64,000 bases of DNA from Pseudomonas sp. G2-4 (GTDB taxonomy: Bacteria; Pseudomonadota; Gammaproteobacteria; Pseudomonadales; Pseudomonadaceae): positions 3,286,001 through 3,350,000 of the forward strand of contig NZ_CP125957.1 of NCBI RefSeq assembly GCF_030064125.1. Direction: 5' to 3'. This document shows positions 25,551 to 34,452 of the stretch, one piece after another (the first letter of the stretch is position 1; every line of letters begins with the position of its first letter). Under the pieces are notes generated by a model. The model was not told the DNA's origin and made no database searches. It worked only from the letters and a program-made list of their open reading frames with translations. A program made the position numbers and the translations under genes.

Positions 25551-26753
25551 ATGGCAGACTGCATGTACACATTAGTGACCTTCACCATTGCGGAACTGTT
25601 CGAAAAGGTATGGGAAACGCCGATGGTCAAATTGGCTCAGGACATCGGTGTGTCTGACGTTGCTGTCGCCAAGGCTTGCCGCAAAGCCGGCATCCCTCTC
25701 CCTGGCCGTGGCTACTGGACGAAGCAGGAAAAGCAGCGACCACGCAAACCCAAGCTTCCTGCTATTGAGGGCGTGATCCAATTCCAAGTTCTCGACCGTG
25801 CCCCCCTACCCACTGCGAATAATGCGGAGACAAACTCACCTACAGTCCAGCGGATGATTGAAGTCCCGTCTCAATTGACCGAGCCCCACGCTCTGGTGAG
25901 TCAGTGGTTAAAAAGCACAAAGGCAGCAAAGCTCAAAGATGGCTACCTCGATTACGCAGGCAAGCGTGTCTTGAATGCAATGACCTCCTCGTCATTGATC
26001 GAACGCTGCGCAATCCTGTTTGATGCACTGATCAAAGAAGGTGAAGCTGAAGGTTATGCATGGAAGATCAATGCTGAAGGAAAAACCATTGTCACTGTTA
26101 ACGACGAGCCCATAGCCGTGCGACTCGTGGAACGCTTAGACAAACATCCGATACCGCCCCCGCCTCCCCCCAAGCGCCGTCCCGGTGTTCCTTGGGAACC
26201 TGATTTTATGTCTCTGCGAAGGCCACAGTTTGAGTGGACCTCAACGGGTGAGCTGACCTTTCAGATTGAAGCGCGGATGGATTATGGGGAACGGAAAAAT
26301 TGGAAGGACACCAAGACCGCACCGCTCGAGAAAAAACTACCTAGCATTTTGTCCGGCCTCACGTCCGCCTCAATCTCCATCAAGGCGCTTCGAGAGAAAG
26401 AGGAGGCAAGAAATCGTGAATGGGCTGAAAATGAGAAACGTCGCCTTGAACGTGTCCGAGAAGCAGAAACACAGCGTCGTCTCAGGCGGTCACTCGTTAA
26501 GCATACGGAGTGCTGGGAACGCGCCGAGCGCTTACGGGCGTTCATAAAGAGTGTTGAAGACAGCCTTAAATCTGCCTCTCTAGCAGATCCCGAAATGGCC
26601 CAGAGATGGATTGATTGGGCTCACAAGCAGGCTAACCTCTTAGATCCACTCCAGGAGAGTCTCGCACAGATCACCAATTTGGACGTGCAGCTGGAAAGCG
26701 GGTTCAGTGGTTCACACTACGGCCAAGTGGAAAAAGGTTGGTGGTCCGAATAA
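25551..26753 (+). CDS. Hypothetical protein with N-terminal HTH-like segment and C-terminal coiled coil
   Basis: A 400-residue protein. Residues 12-57 (IAELFEKVWETPMVKLAQDI, GVSDVAVAKACRKAGIPLPG, RGYWTK) match an N-terminal helix-turn-helix-like motif common in uncharacterised accessory proteins. A proline tract (IPPPPPPKRRPG, about 206-217) separates this from a C-terminal region rich in Glu and Arg that should form a coiled coil (about 285-335). No catalytic motif is evident. It lies just beyond the att-like site and next to other insertions. DNA binding is inferred from the motif only. ATG 25563 is an alternative start. Confidence 0.6.
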   Translation: MADCMYTLVTFTIAELFEKVWETPMVKLAQDIGVSDVAVAKACRKAGIPLPGRGYWTKQEKQRPRKPKLPAIEGVIQFQVLDRAPLPTANNAETNSPTVQRMIEVPSQLTEPHALVSQWLKSTKAAKLKDGYLDYAGKRVLNAMTSSSLIERCAILFDALIKEGEAEGYAWKINAEGKTIVTVNDEPIAVRLVERLDKHPIPPPPPPKRRPGVPWEPDFMSLRRPQFEWTSTGELTFQIEARMDYGERKNWKDTKTAPLEKKLPSILSGLTSASISIKALREKEEARNREWAENEKRRLERVREAETQRRLRRSLVKHTECWERAERLRAFIKSVEDSLKSASLADPEMAQRWIDWAHKQANLLDPLQESLAQITNLDVQLESGFSGSHYGQVEKGWWSE

Positions 26754-26829
26754 GCGCTGAAAGGAGCATTCCATACCTACCTGCCTGGCTTAAATTCGTC
26801 GATTCGCCCGTCTCCCAGGATATGGTCCC

Positions 26830-26892
26830 TTACATCTCAACCTGCGTACCAAGCTCTATCACCCGGTTCAACGGCAGCTTGAAATACTTCAG
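26830..26892 (-). pseudogene. kup 3'-end remnant
   Basis: On the minus strand the 21 codons ending at TAA 26830 read [20 protein letters not shown], identical to the C terminus of the intact Kup at 3072-4973, although the DNA differs at several third positions. Homology stops abruptly at 26892. It is therefore a piece of a second, diverged kup gene, not a recent copy of the first. Confidence 0.75.
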
Positions 26893-26965
26893 GGTAAGCG
26901 GCTGGCAAACACACCTTGCGATGAAAGCGCATAGCTCGGTTGTTGACTCACTCACTCGTTGTTGA

Positions 26966-27517
26966 TTACTGGTGAGTCAAATCTGAAATCGCAGCGACGA
27001 CATTTATCACCATCTCTTCGACCGCGATTTCTCCGTTCAACCTAAGGGAGGGTTTAGTCAGTTGCTTGAGCCAAAGCTCATGTCTAGGCCTACTACGACC
27101 CGCTCTGGTACCTGAGTCATAGCTTTCAGCCCATGTGAGAAATTTTTGGTGGTTCGCATACATGTCGCCTCCAAGCAGAATTCGGTGGCCATACCGTTGT
27201 GATTCACGTGATCTCAAGCGTTCCATTCGCAGGGCCGTTGGAGTGTCAATGAACACCACCAGATCAGCGCTTTGAATCACCTCAGTTCCCCAGTCATCTA
27301 GTGATCCGGACAGTGCCCAGGGGAAGTCAGCCAGCGCCTGTTTTAACAGAGCAAGTCTTTCTTCAGGCGGACGTGATTTCTCAAAGGGTGGATCCGTCGG
27401 GTACCAATAGTAATCATCGACATCAAAATGAGGCACGCGAAGCCTGTCAGCCAATGCTGCTCCTAACGTGCTAACTCCAGCTCCCGAAGCGCCGCTGATA
27501 TAAATCCGTTTACTCAC
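26966..27517 (-). CDS. P-loop nucleotide kinase-like protein
   Basis: About 183 residues from GTG 27517 (AGGAG upstream): MSKRIYISGASGAGVSTLGA is a Walker-A-like loop (GASGAGVST) with valine in place of the usual lysine. FDVDDYYWYPTDPPF and LVVFIDTPTALRMERLRSRE follow the AAA_18/adenylate-kinase-like pattern. Loss of the P-loop lysine casts doubt on normal ATP use. The start lies only about 28 bp from the IS66 transposase stop, so the native promoter may have been replaced by read-through from the IS. Confidence 0.75.
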   Translation of the reverse strand: MSKRIYISGASGAGVSTLGAALADRLRVPHFDVDDYYWYPTDPPFEKSRPPEERLALLKQALADFPWALSGSLDDWGTEVIQSADLVVFIDTPTALRMERLRSRESQRYGHRILLGGDMYANHQKFLTWAESYDSGTRAGRSRPRHELWLKQLTKPSLRLNGEIAVEEMVINVVAAISDLTHQ

Positions 27518-27544
27518 CGCTTGATCTCCTGTGTTGCGAAACAA

Positions 27545-29077
27545 TCAGCTGGCAGGCATTTGCCAATTATGCGGCAGTAACTGAGCAATACCATTCGCCC
27601 GATGCGTTGGCAAACGTGTGAGCACGTCCTTCAAGTAGGCGTAAGGATCATGCCCGTTGAGCCGCGCCGACTGGATCAAACTCATGATCGCCACCGCGCG
27701 TTTTCCGCTACGTAACGAGCCAGCGAACAGCCAGTTCGAGCGCCCAAGAGCCCACGGCCGGATTTGATTCTCGCACCAGTTGTTATCGATGGGCACAGCA
27801 CCGTCATCGAGATAGCGCGTCAGCGCTATCCAGCGTTTGAGGCTGTAATCCAACGCCTTGGCGATGGCCGATCCCTCAGGTACAAGCTGCCTCTGGGCGA
27901 TCATCCAGATATGAAGTGCGTCGATGATCGGCGCTGCTTTTTCGTGCCGTATTCGCTGCCGGACACCCGGTTCCAGCTCGCGTGCCTCTCGTTCAACTTC
28001 ATACAAGGCCGCGATGTAGTGCAGCGCCTTTTCGGCGATCTGGCTCTTGTTGGTCGCGTGCAAGTCGAAAAACTTGCGGCGTGCATGGGCCATGCAGCCG
28101 ATCTCCGTGACGCCCAGTTCAAAGCCTGCTTTGTAGCCAGCGAAGTCATCGCAGACCAGCTTCCCGTTCCAGTGGCCGAGGAAGTTTCGAGCATGTTCGC
28201 CAGCACGGCTCGGGCTGAAGTCGTAAACGACCGCCGCCAGATCGGAGAACTGGCTGGTGGCATACGCCCAGACGTAAGCGCGATGAGTTTTCTTCGCGCC
28301 AGGCGTCAGCATTGGTACCGGGGTCTCGTCGGCGTGGACGACGCCTTGCGTCAGCACGGCTTCGCGCAGCGCATCAACCAGCGGCTGTAATTGCACGCCG
28401 CAGTTGCCCACCCACTGTGCCAAGGTCGAACGGGCGATGGGCAGCCCGGCGCGGCCAAAGATTTTCTCTTGGCGATACAGCGGCAGATGGTCGGCGAACT
28501 TGGCCACCATGATGTGGGCCAGCAGGCCCGCTGTCGGGATGCCTTTGTCGATGACGTGCGCCGGTACCGGCGCCTGTATCAATGTTTCGCACTGTTCGCA
28601 GGCCCACTTCCCACGGATGTGGCGCTCGACGGTGAACACGCCGGGCGTGTAGTCGAGCTTTTCGCTGGCATCTTCGCCGATGCGCTTGAGGGCGCAGCCG
28701 CACTGGCAGTGGCTGTTGTCCGGTTCGTGATGGATCAGCGTGCGAGGAAACTGCGGTGGCAGCTGCGTGCGCTTGGGTTGCAGGCGCACTTTGGCTTCGA
28801 CAGGTGCCGGTTGCAGCGCCTCAAGTTCGGCTTCGATAGCGGCGATATCCGTATCGATCAAGTCGTCGAGCAGGCTGGCTTGATCCGGGCTCAACTGCTC
28901 GCTGCGCTTGGCAAACTTGAAGCGCTTGAGCAGCGCGATCTCGTGGGCCAGTTTCTCGTTGACCGACTTGTGATGAGTGATTTGCTTGTCCATCGTCTCG
29001 ACGCGCTGGATCAACTGCGCCGCCAAGGCACGCAGTTCTTCAGGGTTTAATTGATCGAGATTCGGATGTGAAGTCAT
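27545..29077 (-). CDS. tnpC: IS66 family transposase TnpC
   Basis: A 510-residue transposase with N-terminal coiled coil, a zinc-binding region (CQCGCALKRIG and CEQCETLIQ), and the DDE core: VHADETPVPM, VCDDFAGYKAGF and IDNNWCENQIRPWALGRSNW. The C terminus has the usual YAYLKDVLTRLPTHRA. All expected catalytic residues are present, so it should be active. ATG at 29077. It lies 83 bp downstream of tnpB. Confidence 0.93.
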   Translation of the reverse strand: MTSHPNLDQLNPEELRALAAQLIQRVETMDKQITHHKSVNEKLAHEIALLKRFKFAKRSEQLSPDQASLLDDLIDTDIAAIEAELEALQPAPVEAKVRLQPKRTQLPPQFPRTLIHHEPDNSHCQCGCALKRIGEDASEKLDYTPGVFTVERHIRGKWACEQCETLIQAPVPAHVIDKGIPTAGLLAHIMVAKFADHLPLYRQEKIFGRAGLPIARSTLAQWVGNCGVQLQPLVDALREAVLTQGVVHADETPVPMLTPGAKKTHRAYVWAYATSQFSDLAAVVYDFSPSRAGEHARNFLGHWNGKLVCDDFAGYKAGFELGVTEIGCMAHARRKFFDLHATNKSQIAEKALHYIAALYEVEREARELEPGVRQRIRHEKAAPIIDALHIWMIAQRQLVPEGSAIAKALDYSLKRWIALTRYLDDGAVPIDNNWCENQIRPWALGRSNWLFAGSLRSGKRAVAIMSLIQSARLNGHDPYAYLKDVLTRLPTHRANGIAQLLPHNWQMPAS

Positions 29078-29160
29078 GCCGCCGATTTTGCCAGAGAGGG
29101 CTAGTGGCGGCGATAGACTGATGGGCTAATTGCGCTGGCAAGCGCGCCATTGCAGAAGAG

Positions 29161-29496
29161 TTAGAGCAACGTGATGGCTCCGCCGGAACCAACGCGTTGC
29201 CAAGGTAAACCGAGCACTAAGGCTTGAAGTTGCTCTGCATCTAACTCGACTTCAGAGCCGTGCCGCACGCCCGGCCAAAAGAACCGCCCTTGATTCAAGC
29301 GCCGAGCGGCCAGCCAAATCCCTACACCGTCATGCACCAAAACTTTCATGCGATTGGCGCGGCGGTTGGCGAACAAATAAGCACAGTGCGGCTTCGCCGC
29401 ACCGAACACGGCCACGACCCGCGCCAGCGCGGTTTCAGTGCCGGCGCGCATGTCCATAGGGTCGGTGGCGAGCCAGATGGCGTCGATGCGAATCAT
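29161..29496 (-). CDS. tnpB: IS66 family accessory protein TnpB
   Basis: A 111-residue protein starting MIRIDAIWLATDPMDMRAGT, with AAKPHCAYLFANRRANRMKV and the C terminus LPWQRVGSGGAITLL, the canonical IS66 Orf2. The ATG at 29496 overlaps the tnpA stop (ATGA), which fixes the start. It is required for transposition in characterised IS66 elements although its biochemical role is unclear. Confidence 0.92.
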   Translation of the reverse strand: MIRIDAIWLATDPMDMRAGTETALARVVAVFGAAKPHCAYLFANRRANRMKVLVHDGVGIWLAARRLNQGRFFWPGVRHGSEVELDAEQLQALVLGLPWQRVGSGGAITLL

Positions 29497-29825
29497 CGCA
29501 GTAGGTCTCGTAAAAAAGCAGAGCATGCCGCTGCATTTTCTGCTGGCCAGCTCACCACGACTACGCCTTTTGAATGAGGCACTTCGATTCGAATCGCCGC
29601 AGGAAGAACCTGATGCGTCGCTATCGACGGCCCTGCCTTGACCGGAATAAAGGCAGTTTGCAGTGCCTGGTTTTTCTGCCCATGCACCCGAATCCATTTA
29701 TGGACGAGGTTGGCGTTGAGGTTGTGGGTCAAAGCGACATTTGCAATCGAGGTGTCAGGCTGCGCACATTCGGCAATGACTTGGGCCTTGAAGGATTTGG
29801 AATAGGAACGACGTTCTTGTGGCAT
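29493..29825 (-). CDS. tnpA: IS66 family accessory protein TnpA
   Basis: A 110-residue protein with an N-terminal helix-turn-helix (MPQERRSYSKSFKAQVIAEC, then VALTHNLNANLVHKWIRVHG), typical of IS66/IS3 OrfA proteins that bind the element ends. The ATG at 29825 lies just inside the GGTGTCC inverted repeat. This copy keeps the tryptophan (HKW) that has become a stop codon in the other copy. Confidence 0.9.
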   Translation of the reverse strand: MPQERRSYSKSFKAQVIAECAQPDTSIANVALTHNLNANLVHKWIRVHGQKNQALQTAFIPVKAGPSIATHQVLPAAIRIEVPHSKGVVVVSWPAENAAACSAFLRDLLR

Positions 29826-29851
29826 GGGCGTCCGCTTAAAAAGGCTAAAAA

Positions 29852-29897
29852 ATGGTGTCCACTTAAATTTAGGTGGACACCATCGCCTTAAGCGATG
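29852..29897. repeat. Inverted repeats at IS66 end
   Basis: ATGGTGTCCACYTAAAT paired with its complement forms a 32-bp near-perfect palindrome (29852-29883). It is followed immediately by CATCGCCTTAAGCGATG (29881-29897). A degenerate form of the first palindrome precedes the broken IS66 copy at about 13533. It may be the tnpA promoter/operator or the transposase binding site. Confidence 0.6.
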
Positions 29898-30132
29898 GCA
29901 TCAGGAAGATGTGTTGCCCGGACGGTTACTGATCATCCTCCACTATCAAGACTTCACCTTCTATGATTCCCATCTCTTGCCAATTCGCGATCATTTCTTA
30001 TCTCGGCCCATAAGCGGCTGGCATCCGGCCAGAAGCTGACTTAGATTTGATGCTTGTCACGCTAATAGGAGGTTGTAAACCTTCCACAAGGCTGGGAGGC
30101 TAGAGTGAGGTTTACCATACGGACATGCTGAA

Positions 30133-30873
30133 ATGAGAACACGAAAAATCTTAATCACAGGTGCTGCGGGCCAGATCGGCGCTGCTTTTTGGGCAGCGCA
30201 AGACGATAAATCAAATTTGCGTTTAGCCGATATAGACGTATCAAAACTTCCAGACTCGGCACAACGTTTCTCTCTCGATATCAAGGATCAAGCCAGTTGC
30301 CTTGAAGCTTGCGAAGACATAGATACAGTGATTCATTTAGCGGCTGACCCTAGCCCAGACGCCGACTTCATGACATCCCTGCTTCCTGTGAATATTGTGG
30401 GCACATACAACATGCTGTTTGCCGCAAAGGCTCAAGGCTGCAAGCGCTTCATATTTGCGAGCAGCGCCCAAGTGATCGAAGGATATCCAACGGATGTCCA
30501 GATCCAGGAATGTATGACACCTAAACCGGGCAATCTTTACGGGGTCAGCAAAGTGTTTGGGGAAGCTTTGGCTTCGATGTATGCCAACGATGGTCACATG
30601 ACAACCATCGCAGTCCGTATCGCAAACGTAGCCAAATTTCACCCAGGAGAAAGCCACAGTCCCAGGGACGTAGCTGCTTTTATCAGTTTTAGGGATGTTG
30701 TCGCACTACTTAGAAATTGTGTTGAAGCCGAGTTAAACGGATTTCACGTAATCCATGGGGTATCAGATAATAGATATAAGCGTCTCTCTATTGATAACAC
30801 GAGAAAAGTTGTTGGGTACGTCCCCATTGATGATGGATTTGAGATTCTGGAAGGACACGCTCAACCTGAGTGA
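30133..30873 (+). CDS. NAD-dependent epimerase/dehydratase family protein (uronate dehydrogenase-like)
   Basis: A 246-residue extended-SDR protein. RKILITGAAGQIGAAFWAA is the NAD-binding TGxxGxxG loop, LRLADIDVSKLPD the acidic residue selecting NAD, VIHLAADPSPDADF and FIFASSAQVIEGYP the substrate-side strands, and YGVSKVFGE the YxxxK catalytic pair with upstream SSA serine. Pattern and length fit sugar-acid dehydrogenases such as uronate dehydrogenase; the substrate is inferred. Single gene; no other sugar genes are adjacent. Confidence 0.85.
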   Translation: MRTRKILITGAAGQIGAAFWAAQDDKSNLRLADIDVSKLPDSAQRFSLDIKDQASCLEACEDIDTVIHLAADPSPDADFMTSLLPVNIVGTYNMLFAAKAQGCKRFIFASSAQVIEGYPTDVQIQECMTPKPGNLYGVSKVFGEALASMYANDGHMTTIAVRIANVAKFHPGESHSPRDVAAFISFRDVVALLRNCVEAELNGFHVIHGVSDNRYKRLSIDNTRKVVGYVPIDDGFEILEGHAQPE

Positions 30874-31129
30874 TCGCACGTACCTATCTGTTCAACTGAC
30901 TACGTTAAGACCGACCGACAGGTCCGGCAGGAGTTGGCCTTTTCCTGTCGGAGCCGCTCTGATGTTTTTCGAGTGACCGGTTCTGGCCGATTTCTGCCTG
31001 TCGCGAAGGGCTGAAAACGGCCAGAAGCGGTCCTTCGAAGGTGTCAACGGAAGAAGGACCGATTCAAAGGGCTTAACTTAATATGCCCGAAGCTTGCGAT
31101 AGTATTAGTTAAGATTGTCTAGTCAGCAT

Positions 31130-32224
31130 TCATGATCGGTTAGCATTATCTGAACTCGACAACGGATCATATGTGCCTATGGTTATACCTGCCTCTCTCA
31201 ATTTATCCAGCCATTCTGGAAATTTTTCAGCCCAAAAATCAATTATGCTCCAAGGGTGCCGTTTAATATACACCTCGCCCATCGAAGCGAGCAACACAGT
31301 ATCAAATCGCGTTATTTGACCTTGGCGATTACCCCAGACCACCCGGCAAGTGGCATCATCATCATATCCCTTGAGGCAGTCATCTAGCTGCTTAATGGTC
31401 GTAAAACCTAAGCGCTTTAAGTAGCCCGCACTTAGCTCGTAACTTGTCTTATTTTGTCTGGCGTCGCCGCCAAGCCTTTTATGTAGATATGCTTTTAGTG
31501 CGTCGGGTGTAATTTCAATGCCATCAAGCTGCCCAGCCTCTACAGAAGTTCTAGCTTCTACCCGAAGGGTTTGATCTTCCTCCTGTAAAGCTTGAAACTC
31601 CCGATCAGCAATCTCTAGCATCCCAGCAAGTGCTATAAATCTTCGTCGGATAGCGGCAGGGATGACAGACGCACTTTTATATTGAATATCATGCTCCATC
31701 TCTGCCCAAGCATGCTGAAGGATTGTTCTAATTTGAATTTCAAACGTCAAATCTGTAAAGCGTTTGTATTCAGGCAAGCCAATCCTGCTGAGTGGGAGCT
31801 TTACTAAAAAATGCACACTCTGGTATCCAAATTTTCCTTCATCAATGAGCTCTTCGGCTTTGTCAGATTTTTCAAGCACAAAAAATTCTGATTCAATGCA
31901 TTCGCAAACTTGTGCGACTACTCCAGGGAGGAAAGTAATTATACGAACAGCCGACAAGTCAGTGATTTGCTTTAATGGGGCGGAGTATTTCGGCTCTTGC
32001 GGATTGATTGGAGATGGTTTGGCAGCTTTATTGCCGAAGCTTTCAATCGTTTTAGCCCTCGCTTCAATGGAATGAATGGAAACTCCAGCAGCGCTCAGGG
32101 TGTCCTTGAGAACTCGTGTAATAGTCTCGGCGAGATCTTCGTAGAGACCTCTCACCTCCCGGTACAGTGACATTGCAGTATCTTTATGCTTATCAAAGTC
32201 GAACGTTTTTTCTTCCATGCTCAT
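31130..32224 (-). CDS. RelA/SpoT-type (p)ppGpp synthetase domain protein
   Basis: A 364-residue protein. The synthetase domain spans about residues 50-195: IEARAKTIESFGNKA (substrate-binding basic patch), ITDLSAVRIITF (equivalent of the D-x-x-G-x-R metal site, with Ala for Gly), FGYQSVHFLVKL (G-Y-x-S-x-H) and FEIQIRTILQHAWAEMEHDI (E-x-Q-x-R-T ... WA-x-x-x-H). No HD hydrolase domain is present, as in small alarmone synthetases and ToxSAS/CapRel toxins. The C-terminal 160 residues are an unassigned helical region that could serve as an in-cis regulator. It has no adjacent antitoxin gene, and its neighbours are accessory. Confidence 0.8.
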   Translation of the reverse strand: MSMEEKTFDFDKHKDTAMSLYREVRGLYEDLAETITRVLKDTLSAAGVSIHSIEARAKTIESFGNKAAKPSPINPQEPKYSAPLKQITDLSAVRIITFLPGVVAQVCECIESEFFVLEKSDKAEELIDEGKFGYQSVHFLVKLPLSRIGLPEYKRFTDLTFEIQIRTILQHAWAEMEHDIQYKSASVIPAAIRRRFIALAGMLEIADREFQALQEEDQTLRVEARTSVEAGQLDGIEITPDALKAYLHKRLGGDARQNKTSYELSAGYLKRLGFTTIKQLDDCLKGYDDDATCRVVWGNRQGQITRFDTVLLASMGEVYIKRHPWSIIDFWAEKFPEWLDKLREAGITIGTYDPLSSSDNANRS

Positions 32225-32826
32225 CCCATTAGATAATCGTTCCAGTTTTCCATGCTCTTGGCTTGGCTGTCACCGGTTGGTTTTATGTAAGTGAAGGACG
32301 TATACCCACTCAAGTCTTGAGGCTAACGTATAGCCATCTCAGCACGCAACGCCTAAGCCCTCTGAATGTCAGCGGGTTGATGAGTGAATCGCTCCATTTT
32401 CTCGATGGAGGACTAAACTTTGTGCCAAACGCGCCTTTGATTCGGTCGTCCGCTTCTGGCCGCTTTAAGACAGACGATATGGTCTCACTCAGACCAAATC
32501 GTCTGTTTCGCTGGCAGGCTTGCAGGCTACTGGTAACCATATCGATACCACACGGAGTAATCACACTCGATGAAACGACTCTGACTCTCAAGGTTCGGCT
32601 ATAAGCAGGGCTCTGGGTTTCCGGCTGAAACGCTGGGCAGATCTGTCGCGCTACCTCTACGGTGGGGCAGTGCTCAATGGAAATAATTGACGTGAGAACC
32701 AGATCAGACCATGGCATTGAGTCGGTAATCCCACCAGCATCTGCTCGCACTCACTCAACAGCTTGTCAGCAATCAGGATCAAGCCGCGATCACCCTGCAT
32801 GACATGCTGCCACCATCACAAAACTG
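32225..32826. other. Intergenic region, no supported gene
   Basis: About 600 bp. Open frames on both strands lack recognisable features. On the minus strand near 32700-32800 a short run reads GDRGLILIADKLLSECEQML, protein-like and reminiscent of a transposase fragment, but it is too short to assign. I see no clear promoter or terminator. Confidence 0.35.
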
Positions 32827-34452
32827 TTATTTGGATTGTGGGTGCAACGGTAGCGTGACGACAAACTTGCTGCCGAGCCCTAAGCCACCGCTGGACACGC
32901 TTACCGAGCCTCGGTGCCCCTCGACCAATTCGCGAACGACTGACAGCCCAACCCCCAGGCCTGTGCCGTTGAACCCAATGGCGTGGGCGTCCTGAACGAA
33001 GGGATCAAAAATAAAAGCCAGAACCTCAGCGCTAATACCTATACCGGTATCGGAAAAGGTCAAGGTGATGTCCTCGGTACCAGCACCGATAACTAGCTCG
33101 ATCGAACCATTATTGGGTGTGTACTTTGAGGCATTGCCAAGCAGGTTGCATAAAATTTGCGTCAATCTGAACTGATCGCCATTGATCATCAGCGGGCGAC
33201 TTGGCTGGCGCACTACAAATTGCTGAAAGCGTAGGTCGATCGCAGGACGACAAACAATGACGGCCTCATCGATGATCGTTGCTATGTCTACAGGCTGGAA
33301 GTTCAGTCTGAGCTTGCCTGTCTGTACCAGGGATACGTCCATCAGGTCGTCGACCAGCCGCACAATATGGCTTGTCTGACGCTCAATAATCCCCTGTATG
33401 CTCGCCAACCGTTCACGGGAGGAGTGCATCAGCATCCCCGCCACCAGGGTTAGCGGTGTCAGTGGGTTGCGCAACTCGTGCGCAACCATTGCCAGAATTT
33501 CTTTCTGCTTATCAAGGGCGTCCTCCGCAGCGACCTGGAGTTGTTGCGCGTTGAGTGCCGTTAATACCAACTGCTCGTTTGCCTCTCGCAATTGAGCACG
33601 CCGTCTTTCGTGTTCTCTAGGGGCTATGTAGTGGTGATCGCCCGGTTTTTTTTGTGCCTGGATAATTGGGAGGCTGGTAGGCAACGGTACTGGAGGCAAG
33701 TCGGTGCTGTGAAAGGCGACCCCTAGACCATGCCGTTTTGCCCGATACATCGCCGCGTCAGCGCAATCGATCAATGTGTGTGGGTCATCGCCATCTTTCG
33801 GGTAATAACTCACCCCGATGCTCGCTGCCAGTTGCAGAACCTGATTCCCGATAGGATGTGGCACTCCAAGCGCCTTGATAATTTTCTCGCAGATACCCAA
33901 TACATCGGCATGGCTGATAGTGCCTCCCAGCAAGATAATGAACTCGTCCCCACCGTATCGTCCAACCGTATCATTCTTGCGTACCGCGCCACTGAGTCGC
34001 AGTGCAGTTTCCTTGAGCACTTCATCGCCGACACTGTGCCCCAAGGTGTCGTTGATCAATTTGAAGTGATTTAAATCCAAAAAGAGTACCGCCAGACCCT
34101 CTCCCTCCAGCTTCGTATCTTCGATCGCCTGGGCTAACCGTCCGAGTAGCAATCTGCGATTGGGAAGCCCCGTCAATACATCGAGCTGCGCGGCGTGAGA
34201 AACCTCCACAAGCGCAGCGGCTGCCTGTTCAACGCCAATTTGGGCTTGGAGAAGCGCTAATACCAGTTGTTCATTGGCCTCGATTAACTGCTCGGACTGG
34301 TGGTTTTCCAGCACTTGGTACTGAGTGTTCAAGACTTTCTGCTCAAGAGCATCAAGCTTTAGGCGAGCCTCCTGAGTTTTCTGCACAACCTTAGTCAGCT
34401 CGATACTCGCAGCAGCGAGCACTTTTTTGTCGTTGTCCGCTTTGCGGTTCAC
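32827..34452 (-). CDS. GGDEF-histidine kinase fusion protein
   Basis: A 541-residue cytoplasmic protein: coiled coil (1-85), GGDEF domain (about 88-250; RYGGDEF with GGDEF at 167-171 and RKND I-site at 158-161), second coiled coil (275-315), HisKA (H325 in VAHELRNPL) and HATPase_c (N440, DTGIG 468-472, GTGLGVGL 497-504). Both catalytic sites look intact. GGDEF placed before a kinase core is unusual. The linker EANEQLVLALLQAQ (59-72) recurs as EANEQLVLTALNAQ (290-303) on the other side of the GGDEF domain. The start overlaps the KaiC stop by four bases, so it is co-translated. There are no membrane segments. Confidence 0.9.
   Translation of the reverse strand: MNRKADNDKKVLAAASIELTKVVQKTQEARLKLDALEQKVLNTQYQVLENHQSEQLIEANEQLVLALLQAQIGVEQAAAALVEVSHAAQLDVLTGLPNRRLLLGRLAQAIEDTKLEGEGLAVLFLDLNHFKLINDTLGHSVGDEVLKETALRLSGAVRKNDTVGRYGGDEFIILLGGTISHADVLGICEKIIKALGVPHPIGNQVLQLAASIGVSYYPKDGDDPHTLIDCADAAMYRAKRHGLGVAFHSTDLPPVPLPTSLPIIQAQKKPGDHHYIAPREHERRRAQLREANEQLVLTALNAQQLQVAAEDALDKQKEILAMVAHELRNPLTPLTLVAGMLMHSSRERLASIQGIIERQTSHIVRLVDDLMDVSLVQTGKLRLNFQPVDIATIIDEAVIVCRPAIDLRFQQFVVRQPSRPLMINGDQFRLTQILCNLLGNASKYTPNNGSIELVIGAGTEDITLTFSDTGIGISAEVLAFIFDPFVQDAHAIGFNGTGLGVGLSVVRELVEGHRGSVSVSSGGLGLGSKFVVTLPLHPQSK

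Larger units (their letters stand above)
27541..29890 (-). mobile_element. IS66-family element, apparently intact
   Basis: Minus-strand tnpA, tnpB and tnpC are all full length with the normal ATGA overlap between tnpA and tnpB. The upstream end carries a near-perfect inverted repeat, ATGGTGTCCAC ... GTGGACACCAT (29852-29883), and a second palindrome, CATCGCCTTAAGCGATG, just beyond. Exact termini and target duplication could not be fixed by eye. It is related to the broken copy at 13.5-15.8 kb, but the two are not recent duplicates. Confidence 0.75.

Noticed and set aside
32310..32750. A 146-residue minus-strand frame
   Set aside because: No ribosome site, no recognisable fold, irregular composition; left as intergenic.
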